Shown here in pieces: positions 36,412-46,181 of a stretch of DNA of 64,000 bases; positions within the stretch are counted from its first letter, which is position 1, and each line of letters starts with the position of its first letter. The notes under the pieces were generated by a model that saw only the letters and a program-made list of their open reading frames with translations, was not told the origin of the DNA and did no database searches. The DNA is from Nitrosospira sp. Nsp11 (GTDB taxonomy: Bacteria; Pseudomonadota; Gammaproteobacteria; Burkholderiales; Nitrosomonadaceae). The translations under genes were made by a program, and so were the position numbers. Location of the stretch: positions 62,001-126,000 of the forward strand of contig NZ_FRBV01000002.1 of the NCBI RefSeq assembly GCF_900142705.1, read 5' to 3'.

Positions 36412-37380
36412 ATGAAAATGTCTGCGCACAAGCAGAAAAATGGTCGGACCGCCTGGCCGATGAAGTGGCCCATCAAGACGATAGTCAAGGAGTTGAGATA
36501 CGCGCGGGATTTATCTGTTTATTTGCTCACACGGGAGAAAGTGCGTAAGGAACCGCTTGTCAGATTAGACGAAAAAGGGCTGGTATCGCCGGATTACACT
36601 AGACCGGTCTGCCTTTTTTGTAGCTACGATTACAAAAGTATTGTCAGAAAGAACGTGTATCAATATCTTGACGCGCTCGCACTGGCGGGGTTCAACATCA
36701 TATTTATCAGCTCGAGCGATGACATTGCGATTTCGGACCTGGAGAAGCTTTCAAGATGCTGCGTAAGAATCATAAACCGGGAGAATAAAGGCTACGATTT
36801 TTACGGATGGAAAACAGGGCTGGAGAAATATGCCCGATACAAGGACCATGCCGGCCTTCTGTTAGCCAACGATAGCGTTATCGGGCCGCTTTTCAGCATC
36901 AGCAATATCGTTACTACGCTTGAGAACTACGACGCTGATGTGATTGGGATGACCGATTCTTTTCAATTTCATCCGCATCTGCAATCTTATTTTCTGTATT
37001 GCAAAAAAAATGTAGTGCTATCTGAAGAATTTCTTCGCTTCTTCAAAGAGGTCGATATTCTGGAGCTCAAGAATGCTGTTATCCGAAAATATGAGGTCGG
37101 TTTTTCCCGGCTTCTCCGCCACAGATTCCGCCTAGCCGCTCTTTATGGTTTAGAACCCGCCCTGGCTCGAACTAATTTTAATCAAAGGCCTATAAGATGG
37201 ATAGAGCCGACTTTACACTTGTGGAAGCCTCTTATTACCGAGTTCAAGTTCCCGTTTATCAAAAAAAGCGTTTTGACAAGGAAGGGCGTAAGTGTTGGAG
37301 AAGTCTTGCCGGTGCTGATAGAGACTGCTTCCCATTATAATATGGCCATCCTCGACGACTTGAGTTTGCCCTACAGATGA
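36412..37380 (+). CDS. RgpF-like glycan biosynthesis protein
   Basis: 322 aa, resembles the rhamnan synthesis protein F family. CLFCSYDYKSIVRKNVYQYL and NRENKGYDFYGWKTGLE (the RENxGxDFxxW-like signature) with LLLANDSVIGPLF are typical. These proteins act in the cytoplasm at the inner membrane during assembly of surface polysaccharide, probably as glycosyltransferases. No membrane segment. It precedes an FkbM methyltransferase gene, which is a common pair in glycan clusters. The ATG at 36412 has GAGG close upstream; the ATG at 36418 is equally placed. Confidence 0.72.
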   Translation: MKMSAHKQKNGRTAWPMKWPIKTIVKELRYARDLSVYLLTREKVRKEPLVRLDEKGLVSPDYTRPVCLFCSYDYKSIVRKNVYQYLDALALAGFNIIFISSSDDIAISDLEKLSRCCVRIINRENKGYDFYGWKTGLEKYARYKDHAGLLLANDSVIGPLFSISNIVTTLENYDADVIGMTDSFQFHPHLQSYFLYCKKNVVLSEEFLRFFKEVDILELKNAVIRKYEVGFSRLLRHRFRLAALYGLEPALARTNFNQRPIRWIEPTLHLWKPLITEFKFPFIKKSVLTRKGVSVGEVLPVLIETASHYNMAILDDLSLPYR

Positions 37381-37558
37381 GGCGGAGTTGCTGCCTTCGA
37401 CTTGAAAATACCTTTCATACGAGACAAAGTCACCGCTACTCTGACGGCTGCGGCTTTGACCTGCCATAAAATATTTGGGATTAAACCGGATAAAACAGAT
37501 ATTCTTCGGCATTCATCTAATCCCTATCTCCACTAATCAGCCTACAGCTGAAGCAAAT

Positions 37559-38332
37559 ATGTCTTCATTTTTCATGGATGTTCTTTCCGGGTTTTCTATC
37601 GCGCTTTATGGACTAAAGGGCGGTTACACGCAGGTAAATGTCAAGGGTCAATCTATACGCATAGCCGTGGATAACTTTCGGACGCTTCAGCGAGCCAAAA
37701 CTTATTCCATTAAAGAGCCCGATACGCTGAATTGGCTCGACAGTTTTGAACCCGGCTCGCGTTTCTTTGATCTAGGTGCGAATATCGGTCAATATTCGTT
37801 ATACCCCGCCAAAAAATACGGGAAAGACATTCAGGTTTTTGCCTTTGAGCCTCAGTGCATCAATTATTCTTTACTGAATAAAAACATTTACCTGAATAAG
37901 CTCGAAAATAATATTACGGCTTATGGTGTAGCCGTATCGGGGCAGGGCGGGTTTTCAAAGCTGTACATCCCCAAATTTATTGGCGGAGGAAACCGCTCAC
38001 AGTTCGGAAAGGAAGACCTGAAGAACATGAAAACACCTGCTGCGCATATTCAGGGAATGTTTGGAGTAACGCTGGATGAGTTATGCGAAAAATGGGGGTT
38101 CCCTTACCCCAACTATATCAAGATCGATGTAGATGGCATAGAGATTCCCATTATCAAAGGTGCGAAAAATGTTCTGAAAAATCCGGCGCTAAGATCTGTC
38201 ATCGTCGAGCTGGGAACCCCTGAGGAGCAGCAGGAAGCGGTAGAGCTGATGGAACGGGCAGGCTTGGGGGTGAAATTCAAAACAGCTAAAAATTGGGGCG
38301 AAACCTGTTTTATATTTGAGAAAAAACGTTAG
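37559..38332 (+). CDS. FkbM-family methyltransferase
   Basis: 257 aa from the ATG at 37559; an upstream TTG at 37475 is possible but the extra residues are not family-like. FFDLGANIGQYSLYPAKKYG is SAM-binding motif I and VFAFEPQCINYSLLNKNI the following acidic loop; LDELCEKWGFPYPNYIKIDVDGIE is the FkbM signature (cited in part). Enzymes of this family add O-methyl groups to sugars or lipids; with the adjacent RgpF-like gene it would modify a surface glycan. AT-richer than the flanking repair genes, which suggests transfer. Confidence 0.82.
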   Translation: MSSFFMDVLSGFSIALYGLKGGYTQVNVKGQSIRIAVDNFRTLQRAKTYSIKEPDTLNWLDSFEPGSRFFDLGANIGQYSLYPAKKYGKDIQVFAFEPQCINYSLLNKNIYLNKLENNITAYGVAVSGQGGFSKLYIPKFIGGGNRSQFGKEDLKNMKTPAAHIQGMFGVTLDELCEKWGFPYPNYIKIDVDGIEIPIIKGAKNVLKNPALRSVIVELGTPEEQQEAVELMERAGLGVKFKTAKNWGETCFIFEKKR

Positions 38333-38436
38333 CCCATTTCTACTCTTGCATAAGAGAATACCATTAATCGAAGCCACCGTTGATTAATGCTGCGCCATCT
38401 GGATCGGCATAGGTACAGTCTGTTCCCCTGAATCCG

Positions 38437-38560
38437 CCCTATAGCGAGCTCACCAAAAGGTGAAGCTCACGGCTGCGAAAATCCTTTTCGTTACGCACTT
38501 AGTTGGCAAATGAACTGACAACGGGCTAAAAATGAGTGGTCAGCTGCCGGAGTTAGGGTT
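38437..38560 (-). repeat. Second one-ended relative of the TIR element
   Basis: GGTCAGCTGCCGGAGTTAGG at 38538-38557 corresponds to the inverted end GGTCAACTACCGGATTTAGG of the 1849-2238 element. Inside lie the same hairpins, TCACC-AAAA-GGTGA and CGAAAA-TCC-TTTTCG, and the common stretch TTAGTTGGCAAATGA shared with the 20.8-kb copy. It lies between the fkbM gene and the convergent ABC transporter gene. These two copies resemble each other more than either resembles the full element. Confidence 0.6.
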
Positions 38561-38641
38561 ACAGGCTATCAGGTTCACGTGGTCGTGCGTCACCTCGGGC
38601 AGCAAACAATTTTTGCGGCTTGTTCGCTATAACTTCTCCAA

Positions 38642-40396
38642 TCAGCGGAAGGCCGAGGTTGCTCCCCTGCGTGATAGGGATATGGCGTCCGATTCATTCT
38701 CAACCTCGGAGGGATGCTGCAGTCGCTCGGCTTTACCCTTGGAAAGGGTGAATATGTTGTCCGCTGCATTTATCAGCGCAGGCTGATGGGAAACGGCCAC
38801 CACGGTGAGGCCGGCCGCCAGCTTCTTTAGGGTGTCGCAAACCAACCGCTCACTTTCAGGATCTAGCGCGCTGGTCGGTTCGTCAAGCAGCAGAAAAAGC
38901 GGCTGGTGAGCCAGCGCTCTGGCTATTGCGATCCGCTGACGCTGGCCGCCCGACAGCAGCCCTCCGCGCTCGCCGACAATCGTCTGCATTCCTTCCGGAA
39001 GGGCGCTTACGAAATCCCAGGCTCCCGCCTGGTGCAATGCTCTTTCAGCATCGGCTTCAACCAGATCAGGCGCGCCGACGAGTATGTTGCTGAGAATGGT
39101 GTCATGAAGCAGAACATTTTCCTGCGCAACATAGCCGATCATGCGTCGCCAGTCGCGCGGATTGATTTCACGCAGAGGTACGCCATCTATGAGCATATCC
39201 CCTGATTTTGGTTCAGCCAGCCCGCACAGCAGGTCTAGCATGGTGCTTTTGCCAACCCCTGAGGGCCCTGCAATAGTGGTGAATGTATTGACGGGGATTT
39301 CAAGGTTGAGATCCTGGAATATCGGTTTCGCGCCATAATCGAAATCTATGTGACGCAAGCTGATCCCCTTTTGAAGGGTGGGCTGCCGCGTACCCGTCGT
39401 TCTCTCCGCTGCGGCACGAGCCTCTTCGATCGCTGTGCGCAAAGCCCAGTAAGCGCTCTCCTGTGCCATCAGATTCTGGTATTTGCGCTGGGTTTTATTA
39501 AGCAGGCTCAGAAGGCGGGTGAGCAGAAAAACCATAACCATCACCGCTGGCAACGAAAGCTCCCATATCGACAGGGCCAGATATAAGCCTGACGCTATCA
39601 GGGTGGCCAGTATGGGTTCCTGCAACGCCATCAAGGCTTCCCGCGCCATGATTTCGCGCCGGGTGGCTTTCTCCAGCTGCTTGGTCTGGTCGCGCAGAAT
39701 GGCTTCCGCCACGTTGTCCCGTGCCATGGCTTTCAGTGATTTTACCGATCCCAGCACGTCGGAAAGATAAGTCAGTAAATGACGCATCAGTTGAGTCTGC
39801 TTGGTCCCGGCCCGGCGGGTAGCGCGGATCAGTTCATGCAGCAGCCGCAGCATCACCACGCCGACAAGTAACGAGGTAAGCGTTGCCTGCCATGAAACGA
39901 ACATTGCCACTGTTCCATAGACAAGGACTTGTATCACCAGCGCCAGCACAGTGACACTGTGCTCAAAACCATTGGCCGCCCGGTATGCTTCGGTCGCGAC
40001 CGAATTCGCCAGGGAACCCATGGGTTGACGCAGATAATATTGCCAACGGCTCGCGAGCAGCGCCTCGATCAATTCAAGGCGAAGCGCGGTGGCGACATGT
40101 GCGACGGTATAGCCGACTTGCCTGTTGGCCATCAGCAATATCAGGCTCTTGATGATCATGCCTCCGACAATGATCAGCAGCATGACGCCAATGGTTGGTA
40201 CGATGCCAATCCCTTGCAGCACGTCCACGATCCGCTTGCCAATGTCGGAATTCGCGGTATCGCCGACCGCAATCGAAAGTAATGGGAGAAGTGCGGTCAG
40301 ACTAAGCCCTTCGGCGACACCTGCCGCCAACAACGCGACCAGGACGTACGCGGTGCGCCGCGGGAAAAGCATGCAATAAGTATATAGAGTTCGCAT
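38642..40396 (-). CDS. ABC exporter, fused membrane and ATPase domains
   Basis: 584 aa half-transporter. Residues 1-310 have six membrane helices (ABC transporter type I fold). The nucleotide-binding domain has Walker A GPSGVGKSTMLDLL near 373, signature LLSGGQRQRIAIARALA, Walker B FLLLDEPTSALD and switch VVAVSHQPALI. It acts as a homodimer in the inner membrane; candidates are export of a lipid-linked glycan, lipid or peptide. Placed convergent to the RgpF/FkbM pair, so a glycan role is possible but unproven. Confidence 0.86.
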   Translation of the reverse strand: MRTLYTYCMLFPRRTAYVLVALLAAGVAEGLSLTALLPLLSIAVGDTANSDIGKRIVDVLQGIGIVPTIGVMLLIIVGGMIIKSLILLMANRQVGYTVAHVATALRLELIEALLASRWQYYLRQPMGSLANSVATEAYRAANGFEHSVTVLALVIQVLVYGTVAMFVSWQATLTSLLVGVVMLRLLHELIRATRRAGTKQTQLMRHLLTYLSDVLGSVKSLKAMARDNVAEAILRDQTKQLEKATRREIMAREALMALQEPILATLIASGLYLALSIWELSLPAVMVMVFLLTRLLSLLNKTQRKYQNLMAQESAYWALRTAIEEARAAAERTTGTRQPTLQKGISLRHIDFDYGAKPIFQDLNLEIPVNTFTTIAGPSGVGKSTMLDLLCGLAEPKSGDMLIDGVPLREINPRDWRRMIGYVAQENVLLHDTILSNILVGAPDLVEADAERALHQAGAWDFVSALPEGMQTIVGERGGLLSGGQRQRIAIARALAHQPLFLLLDEPTSALDPESERLVCDTLKKLAAGLTVVAVSHQPALINAADNIFTLSKGKAERLQHPSEVENESDAISLSRRGATSAFR

Positions 40397-40527
40397 CGCC
40401 TGGGTTTGCAGACTATCGATCGGCGGTATTCGGCCTGATCAAAAAGGGAAGAAATGAAGATAACAAAATAGGGCTGGCATTATACGCCAGTGGTAGCAAT
40501 GAAGCGATTTCGATGACGCTGACCAGT

Positions 40528-41031
40528 TCAGCCGATTTTATCACTTTGTACGGTGTAAATTAGCACCAGGATGATGCAAACCACAAATCGGAATGCGGAT
40601 TCCTGGCCATTCCAGTCGGATGATTGCCACATACAGAACCATTCCGCGCCAATTACGATAAAGCCAAAAAACCATAAGGCAAAACCGAAGGATAATCCCA
40701 GGATGGATATGGATTTGGCCTTGTCGAATGTCAAGGCATCATCCCGGATATGGCGAAGCAATTGCAGAGCGCCCGAAAGGCACAGTATGGCAATCATGAA
40801 TTCTGCGCATATGATAAGTATATAGATGGTCGAATGCAGAAGCGGTTCAGTGATGGCACGATACTTCAGGACGTTTCCCGGATATACCGTATCCATGGAC
40901 ATCACATGCTGGACGAACCGGAAGTTTGATTGATAATCGAGAATATTATTAGAAGCAACCACGAGAGCCAGGCAGCCGATGCCGGAAATCAAAAATATTT
41001 TGCTTGCTCGGATTGCAAAAGATTTTTCCAT
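40528..41031 (-). CDS. DUF2165-family membrane protein
   Basis: 167 aa from the ATG at 41031; a GTG seven codons upstream is an alternative. Four membrane helices. NNILDYQSNFRFVQHVMSMD, YRAITEPLLHSTIYI, and WFCMWQSSDWNGQESAFRF are strongly conserved in DUF2165. Function unknown; the aromatic, well-conserved C-terminal motif implies a specific ligand or partner. Likely single gene, 79 bp after the small membrane gene upstream on the same strand. Confidence 0.82.
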   Translation of the reverse strand: MEKSFAIRASKIFLISGIGCLALVVASNNILDYQSNFRFVQHVMSMDTVYPGNVLKYRAITEPLLHSTIYILIICAEFMIAILCLSGALQLLRHIRDDALTFDKAKSISILGLSFGFALWFFGFIVIGAEWFCMWQSSDWNGQESAFRFVVCIILVLIYTVQSDKIG

Positions 41032-41110
41032 GTTTCGAATTTCATTTTGCACAAACCATGATGATGATAGGTCAAAAAAAGAGAAAACAGCGATGTTCGA
41101 GCGGCATTAC

Positions 41111-41353
41111 CTAAGTCGTTTCATCTGTCTTTTTGACGCCACGGATATTCAGCGCAGCCAGGGCTATCTGGAGGCCAATAACCGCTAAAGCCTGAGCATA
41201 CCATCCCCAGGCGATCCATAAGATATTGCTGAGAAGAGAACACCAAAATCCGGCATTGCGCCTGCGCTTGGACTGATAAGTCAGCAGCCAGACCGCAAGT
41301 ATGTTGATCACCATCGCGGGCCATTGTAGCAGGGAAAAATAATCCATATTCAT
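41111..41353 (-). CDS. Small membrane protein, three helices
   Basis: 80 aa with three hydrophobic segments (about 5-24, 32-51 and 54-70) separated by a basic loop SKRRRN. Spacing and the WxxLLSNILWIAWGWYA segment recall small SemiSWEET/PnuC-like membrane proteins, but I would not assign transport. GAGGA lies 4 bases before the ATG. It may be co-transcribed with the DUF2165 gene. Confidence 0.65.
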   Translation of the reverse strand: MNMDYFSLLQWPAMVINILAVWLLTYQSKRRRNAGFWCSLLSNILWIAWGWYAQALAVIGLQIALAALNIRGVKKTDETT

Positions 41354-41953
41354 TTAATCCTCAAGAAGCTTCGTGGATGGCGTAGCGTCATATCGGTGTA
41401 TTTTCAGCTTTTACTTTTCTGGGTCTTCACTTATGAGCCTTCACTCTTTCACATAGGCGACCTTATGGAAGGCTTTTCATTCGACAGTACCCAAGGTTGT
41501 GGTCAGGGAATCAAACGATGGGGCAGGATTCACAAATACACAAATAAACGTAACTATCCTCTCATCTGTTAGCTGATCATTCCGTACGAAAGAACACACA
41601 GCGCTGTAAATAATTGGCCTCTGAATAGCATCATCCGCCCTTGTCGGTCCAGTAGGTCATCGCGCATCCCGCCAAAACATAAACCGATCCCTGCTGCCCT
41701 TCACTTCGTGCGCGATCGCACATACAACAAAATGGGTGTAGAGGATGATAACTGGGGCTAGTTGGAACGTCGCCGGGGTTGGTTCTTTGTGTCTCTTGTT
41801 CTTATTATGGGCAGTAGTCCGGCCGTTTCTACTCCCGCGAAGAGATGCACGATCCATCGGAATGTTTATATATCCAGCCGCGGCTTCGCTGGTATCGGCT
41901 AATCTTCCATATGTGAAGAGCGCCATTTTGCGTGGAAGTGAAGGGAGTGAACC
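41354..41953. other. 600-bp gap upstream of ku
   Basis: Divergent promoter region between the small membrane gene and ku. Open frames on both strands (plus 41745-42002; minus 41657-41926) have no ribosome site, no family feature and overlap each other, so I do not call them. No repeat or hairpin stands out. Confidence 0.4.
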
Positions 41954-42871
41954 ATGGCTATTCCTACGTCAAGCAACCGCGCGTTATGGAAGGGCGCCAT
42001 AAGCTTCGGCCTGGTGCATATACCCGTAGCCCTCCATTCCGCGACCGTGGAACAGGGGCTGAATTTCGACTGGCTGGACAAGCGCAGCATGGATCCGGTG
42101 GGCTACAAGCGTATAAACAAGAAGACCGGAAAGGAAATCGACAAGGAAAATATTGTCAAGGGCATTGAATATGAAGATGGTCAGTATGTCGTGCTGAGCC
42201 AGGAGGAAATCTCTGCTGCTTACCCGAAGGCTACTCAAACGATTGAGATCGAGATGTTTGTACCGGCTACCGATATTCCGTTCGTTTATCTTGAGCGCCC
42301 TTACTATGTCGTTCCGATCAATAAAGGAATCAAGGTCTATGCGCTCTTGCGCGAGACTCTTCTCAAGACCCGGCGCATCGGTATTGCGCGTGTGGTTATT
42401 CAAACAAAGCAGCATCTGGCCGCTCTCGTGCCATCAGGCCCCGCGCTCGTACTGAATCTGTTGCGATGGGGCGACGAGATACGCAATTGGGAGAAACTGA
42501 GCTTTCCTCCTGAGGGAACGGAGGAGGTGGGCATTACCGATAAGGAATTGAAAATGGCCGAGCAACTGGTGATGGACATGAGCGGAAAATGGAATCCTGA
42601 AGAGTTTCGCGATTCTTTCAAGGAGGAGATCATGAAACTTGTCCATGAAAAAGTCGAAACGGGCGACATCCAGACCGTGGCTCAACCAGAGGAATCCGAA
42701 GCGACACCTGGCAGTGCACAGATACTTGACCTTACCGAATTGCTGCAGCGCAGCCTGAAGAAAAGCGGAGATAAGGAGGGTAGTGGCAAGGCGCCAGGAA
42801 AAAAGCCGGTGAAGGCCGATGCAGACAATTTGCCGGCTTCTACCAAAGGCACGCATAAGCGCCGCGCATAG
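41954..42871 (+). CDS. ku: Non-homologous end-joining protein Ku
   Basis: 305 aa. Bacterial Ku binds DNA ends as a homodimer ring and recruits LigD. The N-terminus AIPTSSNRALWKGAISFGLVHIPVALHSAT and the pair YFLERPYYVVP-like (VYLERPYYVVPI) and LRETLLKTRRIGIARVVIQTKQHLA are family blocks (cited in part). The C-terminal 50 residues are Lys-rich, as in Ku proteins that bind DNA or LigD through the tail. AAGGGAG lies 7 bases before the ATG. It is followed after 25 bp by ligD, in the same direction. Confidence 0.96.
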   Translation: MAIPTSSNRALWKGAISFGLVHIPVALHSATVEQGLNFDWLDKRSMDPVGYKRINKKTGKEIDKENIVKGIEYEDGQYVVLSQEEISAAYPKATQTIEIEMFVPATDIPFVYLERPYYVVPINKGIKVYALLRETLLKTRRIGIARVVIQTKQHLAALVPSGPALVLNLLRWGDEIRNWEKLSFPPEGTEEVGITDKELKMAEQLVMDMSGKWNPEEFRDSFKEEIMKLVHEKVETGDIQTVAQPEESEATPGSAQILDLTELLQRSLKKSGDKEGSGKAPGKKPVKADADNLPASTKGTHKRRA

Positions 42872-42896
42872 GAAACCTCTGAATAAGTCTTGAAAA

Positions 42897-45437
42897 ATGT
42901 CAAAGCCGGATTCGCTCAAAGCCTATCGGGAAAAACGTGATTTTTCCATAACGTCCGAACCTCCTGGCATCGGCGTCAGCAGTAAGACGAGCAAGGCAGC
43001 CTTGTCGTTTGTCGTTCAGAAGCACTGGGCAACGCGGCTTCATTATGACTTCAGGCTTGAGCTTGATGGAGCAATGAAAAGTTGGGCCGTTCCCAAAGGG
43101 CCCAGCTTCGATCCCAATGACAAACGCATGGCAATTCATGTTGAAGATCATCCGATTTCATACAACAGTTTTGAAGGCGAGATTCCGCGCGGGCAGTATG
43201 GCGCGGGCAAAGTCATCATCTGGGACAAGGGAACGTGGATTCCTCTTGAGGATTCCCACAAAGGTTATCATGAGGGCAAGCTGAAGTTTGAGCTGCGCGG
43301 GCACAAATTGAAGGGTCACTGGGCACTGGTACGCATGAAAAGGAAGGAGGAAGAAAAACAGGAGGCATGGTTGCTCATCAAGGAAAAAGATGATTATGTT
43401 CGCTCTTCCAACGAATATAGCGTGGTGGATGAAATGCCTGAGAGTGTTGCCGGGCTTGAACCGCCAGAGGTTCAAAAAGCTGCCGGATCGGTGAGCACAA
43501 CGTCGACCAAGACTAGATCAAAGTCCGGAAAAAACGAATCTGCCTTGCCGGAAAACGCAGTTAAAGCCGATCTTCCTCACATCTTGCGCCCGCAACTCGC
43601 GACGCTGGTGGATGGGCCGCCCAACGATCCGGCTGAGTGGAGTTACGAAATCAAGTTCGACGGCTATCGGATGTTGACCAGGATAGATGGCAGGGACATT
43701 AAGCTCTTTACCCGAAATGGAAATGACTGGTCAGAGAAATTGCCTCATCTCATAAAAGCAATAGCGGGGATGAGGCTGAAGTCCGGATGGTTTGATGGCG
43801 AAATTGTGGTGTTGAATGACAAAAACATACCTGATTTTCAGGCTCTGCAAAATGCATTTGATAGCACACGGACTCAAGGGATTATTTATTACCTGGTCGA
43901 TATACCGTTCTACGATGGATATGATTTAAGAGAGGTCCCCCTGATTGAACGAAGGGCAGTACTCCGAACCCTTTTTGAGCGACGTCCGCCGGAACAGATA
44001 CGCTTCAGCGATATTTTTGATGCGCCGCCGAAAGATATCATCGCGTCGGCCTGCCGCTTGGGGCTGGAAGGCTTGATCGGTAAGCGAAAGACATCGCGTT
44101 ATGCCTCTGGCCGCTCTCCCAACTGGATAAAGCTGAAGTGCACGCAACGTCAGGAATTTGTAATTGGCGGCTTTACCGACCCCAAGGGTTCCAGGGCCGG
44201 CATAGGTTCGCTTCTGCTCGGCTACTATGATGAAGACAAGAAGCTTCAGTATGCCGGAAACGTAGGCACCGGATTTAGCGATAACACGCTTCATGATCTC
44301 AGGGTGAAATTGGATAAAGTTGCGACCGAGCGTCCACCATTCGTTAGGGCGGGCGACATCGAAAAAAACGCGCATTGGGTAAAGCCCACGCTGGTGGCTG
44401 AAGTTTCCTTTGGAGAATGGACGCGAGATGGACATATTCGCCACTCGGTTTTTCAAGGCTTGAGATTGGATAAAAAAGCAGAAGTCATTATCCGGGAGAA
44501 GCCGGTGCATGCCTCCGATGCAAAATCTGCGAATGCGGTGTCAAAACCGTCATTGAAGGTTTCGCACCCCGAGCGCGTAATTGATCCATCTACTGGATTT
44601 ACGAAAATCGAGCTCATTTGCTACTATTCGCTGATCGCGCCTTTAATGCTGGAGCATCTCAAAGGCAGGCCGGTATCGCTCGTCCGCGCACCGCAAGGAA
44701 TTGCAGGTCAACTGTTTTTTCAGAAGCATTGGGAAAAAGAGAATATGGAGGGAGTGAACCAGCTTGACCCGGCGCTGGATCCCGAGCATGAATCATTGAT
44801 TGAAGTTGCCACCGCCGAAGGCCTGTTAGCGTCCGCTCAAATGAACGTGATAGAGTTTCACACATGGAATGCCACAAAAAACGCGATCGGCAAACCGGAC
44901 AGGATGGCATTCGACCTTGATCCCGGCGAAGGGGTAAAGTGGCCGCTCATCCAGGAGGCGGCTCAGCTTGTTCATGTATTTCTCAAGGAACTGGGGTTGG
45001 AGTCTTTCCTGAAAACGAGTGGAGGCAAAGGCTTGCACGTCATTGTGCCGATAAAAAGGCTGCATGATTGGGACACCGTAAAAAATTTCTCCCAAGCCAT
45101 TGTCCAACACCTCGCCGAAACCATACCGCAGCGTTTCGTTGCAAAAAGCGGACCGAGAAATCGCGTTGGAAAGATTTTCATAGACTATCTTCGCAACGGC
45201 TTCGGCGCAACGACCGTATCGGCCTGGTCAGTGCGCGCACGTCCGGGCCTGGGCGTGTCGGTGCCGCTGGCCTGGGAAGAGCTGGATTCACTTACGAGCG
45301 CCAGCCGCTGGTCGGCCCTCAATATCCATGAGCGGTTGGATAAGGGCAACGCCCCATGGGCAGACTATGGCGCCACAAAGCAATCAGTGGTACCGGCCAT
45401 GAAAACGCTGGGATTCAAGCCGGCAAAAAAGCGGTGA
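42897..45437 (+). CDS. ligD: Multifunctional DNA ligase D (phosphoesterase-ligase-polymerase)
   Basis: 846 aa with all three LigD activities in the order seen in Pseudomonas aeruginosa. The 3'-phosphoesterase domain is residues about 35-160 (QKHWATRLHYDFRLE, HVEDHPISY). A Lys/Ser-rich linker (195-220) follows. The ATP-dependent ligase domain has catalytic Lys253 in EIKFDGYR and extends to about 535. The archaeal-primase-like polymerase is residues about 550-840, with FDLDPGEGV near 674 and FIDYLRNGFGATTVSA. With Ku it repairs double-strand breaks without a template. Transcribed with ku. Confidence 0.96.
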   Translation: MSKPDSLKAYREKRDFSITSEPPGIGVSSKTSKAALSFVVQKHWATRLHYDFRLELDGAMKSWAVPKGPSFDPNDKRMAIHVEDHPISYNSFEGEIPRGQYGAGKVIIWDKGTWIPLEDSHKGYHEGKLKFELRGHKLKGHWALVRMKRKEEEKQEAWLLIKEKDDYVRSSNEYSVVDEMPESVAGLEPPEVQKAAGSVSTTSTKTRSKSGKNESALPENAVKADLPHILRPQLATLVDGPPNDPAEWSYEIKFDGYRMLTRIDGRDIKLFTRNGNDWSEKLPHLIKAIAGMRLKSGWFDGEIVVLNDKNIPDFQALQNAFDSTRTQGIIYYLVDIPFYDGYDLREVPLIERRAVLRTLFERRPPEQIRFSDIFDAPPKDIIASACRLGLEGLIGKRKTSRYASGRSPNWIKLKCTQRQEFVIGGFTDPKGSRAGIGSLLLGYYDEDKKLQYAGNVGTGFSDNTLHDLRVKLDKVATERPPFVRAGDIEKNAHWVKPTLVAEVSFGEWTRDGHIRHSVFQGLRLDKKAEVIIREKPVHASDAKSANAVSKPSLKVSHPERVIDPSTGFTKIELICYYSLIAPLMLEHLKGRPVSLVRAPQGIAGQLFFQKHWEKENMEGVNQLDPALDPEHESLIEVATAEGLLASAQMNVIEFHTWNATKNAIGKPDRMAFDLDPGEGVKWPLIQEAAQLVHVFLKELGLESFLKTSGGKGLHVIVPIKRLHDWDTVKNFSQAIVQHLAETIPQRFVAKSGPRNRVGKIFIDYLRNGFGATTVSAWSVRARPGLGVSVPLAWEELDSLTSASRWSALNIHERLDKGNAPWADYGATKQSVVPAMKTLGFKPAKKR

Positions 45438-45559
45438 CGTGAGCCAAACAGGTGCCGGTGCGGGATTCCGCCATCACGGGACGGGAAATGCGTTTAGGAA
45501 CGCAGCTTCTTGTAACGCCGGCATATTTCCCCCCCTTCACGCTTGTTTAGGATCGCCCC

Positions 45560-45946
45560 TTATCGGGATTTCTCTTTTTCCTCTAAATGAACGGAAGCTC
45601 TTTCTATAGCTTCAACGGCTTCCTCCGTATGTTCCTCTTTAGCTTCTTCAATTGCCAGGTCCATTTCTTCAAAGATCTCCCTGTCGTGCTCCGCTTTCTC
45701 GTGTTCGCCGTATATGGGCTTTTGAAGGGTCGTATAGGGATGTTCCTTATTCTGCTCGATCAGTTCCTTCTTCGCCTCTTCCGTGTGAATGCGCACGCCT
45801 TGCGCGCTTCCTTTTTTTCCACTTTCGATTGCCTCTTCCAGATGCTCATGAGCTTTGTCACCATGTTCGTCGGCACAAACCAGGGTGGGGCTTGCGGCAA
45901 AAAAAAACAGAACCGCTAAAAGCCCGTAAGGGTGGAATATTTTCAT
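45560..45946 (-). CDS. SmbP-like small metal-binding periplasmic protein
   Basis: 128 aa from the ATG at 45946; a longer frame from 45985 adds 13 residues before the signal peptide. The signal peptide is MKIFHPYGLLAVLFFFAAS to LVCA-D. The mature protein is almost all helix, rich in His and Glu with repeated spacing (HGDKAHEHLEEAIESGKKG, HEKAEHDREIFEE, HTEEAVEAIERASVHLEE). That pattern matches the small metal-binding protein SmbP of Nitrosomonas, which binds copper in the periplasm; here histidines are fewer and acids more numerous. Copper or other divalent metal buffering is the likely role. Confidence 0.7.
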   Translation of the reverse strand: MKIFHPYGLLAVLFFFAASPTLVCADEHGDKAHEHLEEAIESGKKGSAQGVRIHTEEAKKELIEQNKEHPYTTLQKPIYGEHEKAEHDREIFEEMDLAIEEAKEEHTEEAVEAIERASVHLEEKEKSR

Positions 45947-46181
45947 TAAGAGGGTACTGATCGATGGATAAACATATTCCGACATAACGCAGAGGCCCGT
46001 GCAAAAAAATCGGCTCCGGCCTTATATGCGACGCAAAGCCGGTTATCGTGCGATGAAACAGAACTGATACGCACCATTCCAACGATTGAGGGTGAGGATG
46101 ACTACCGGCGATGACTACTGGCGACCATGTTTGAATTTGCGGTTTCCGCGGGAGCCGGAGCAATAACGCAAGGATCCATCA

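Noticed and set aside
41657-42002. Open frames on both strands before ku
   Set aside because: Overlapping frames without ribosome sites or recognisable features; treated as intergenic.
45986-46181. Possible small RNA between SmbP-like and methyltransferase genes
   Set aside because: No strong hairpin with T-run or promoter pair could be identified.
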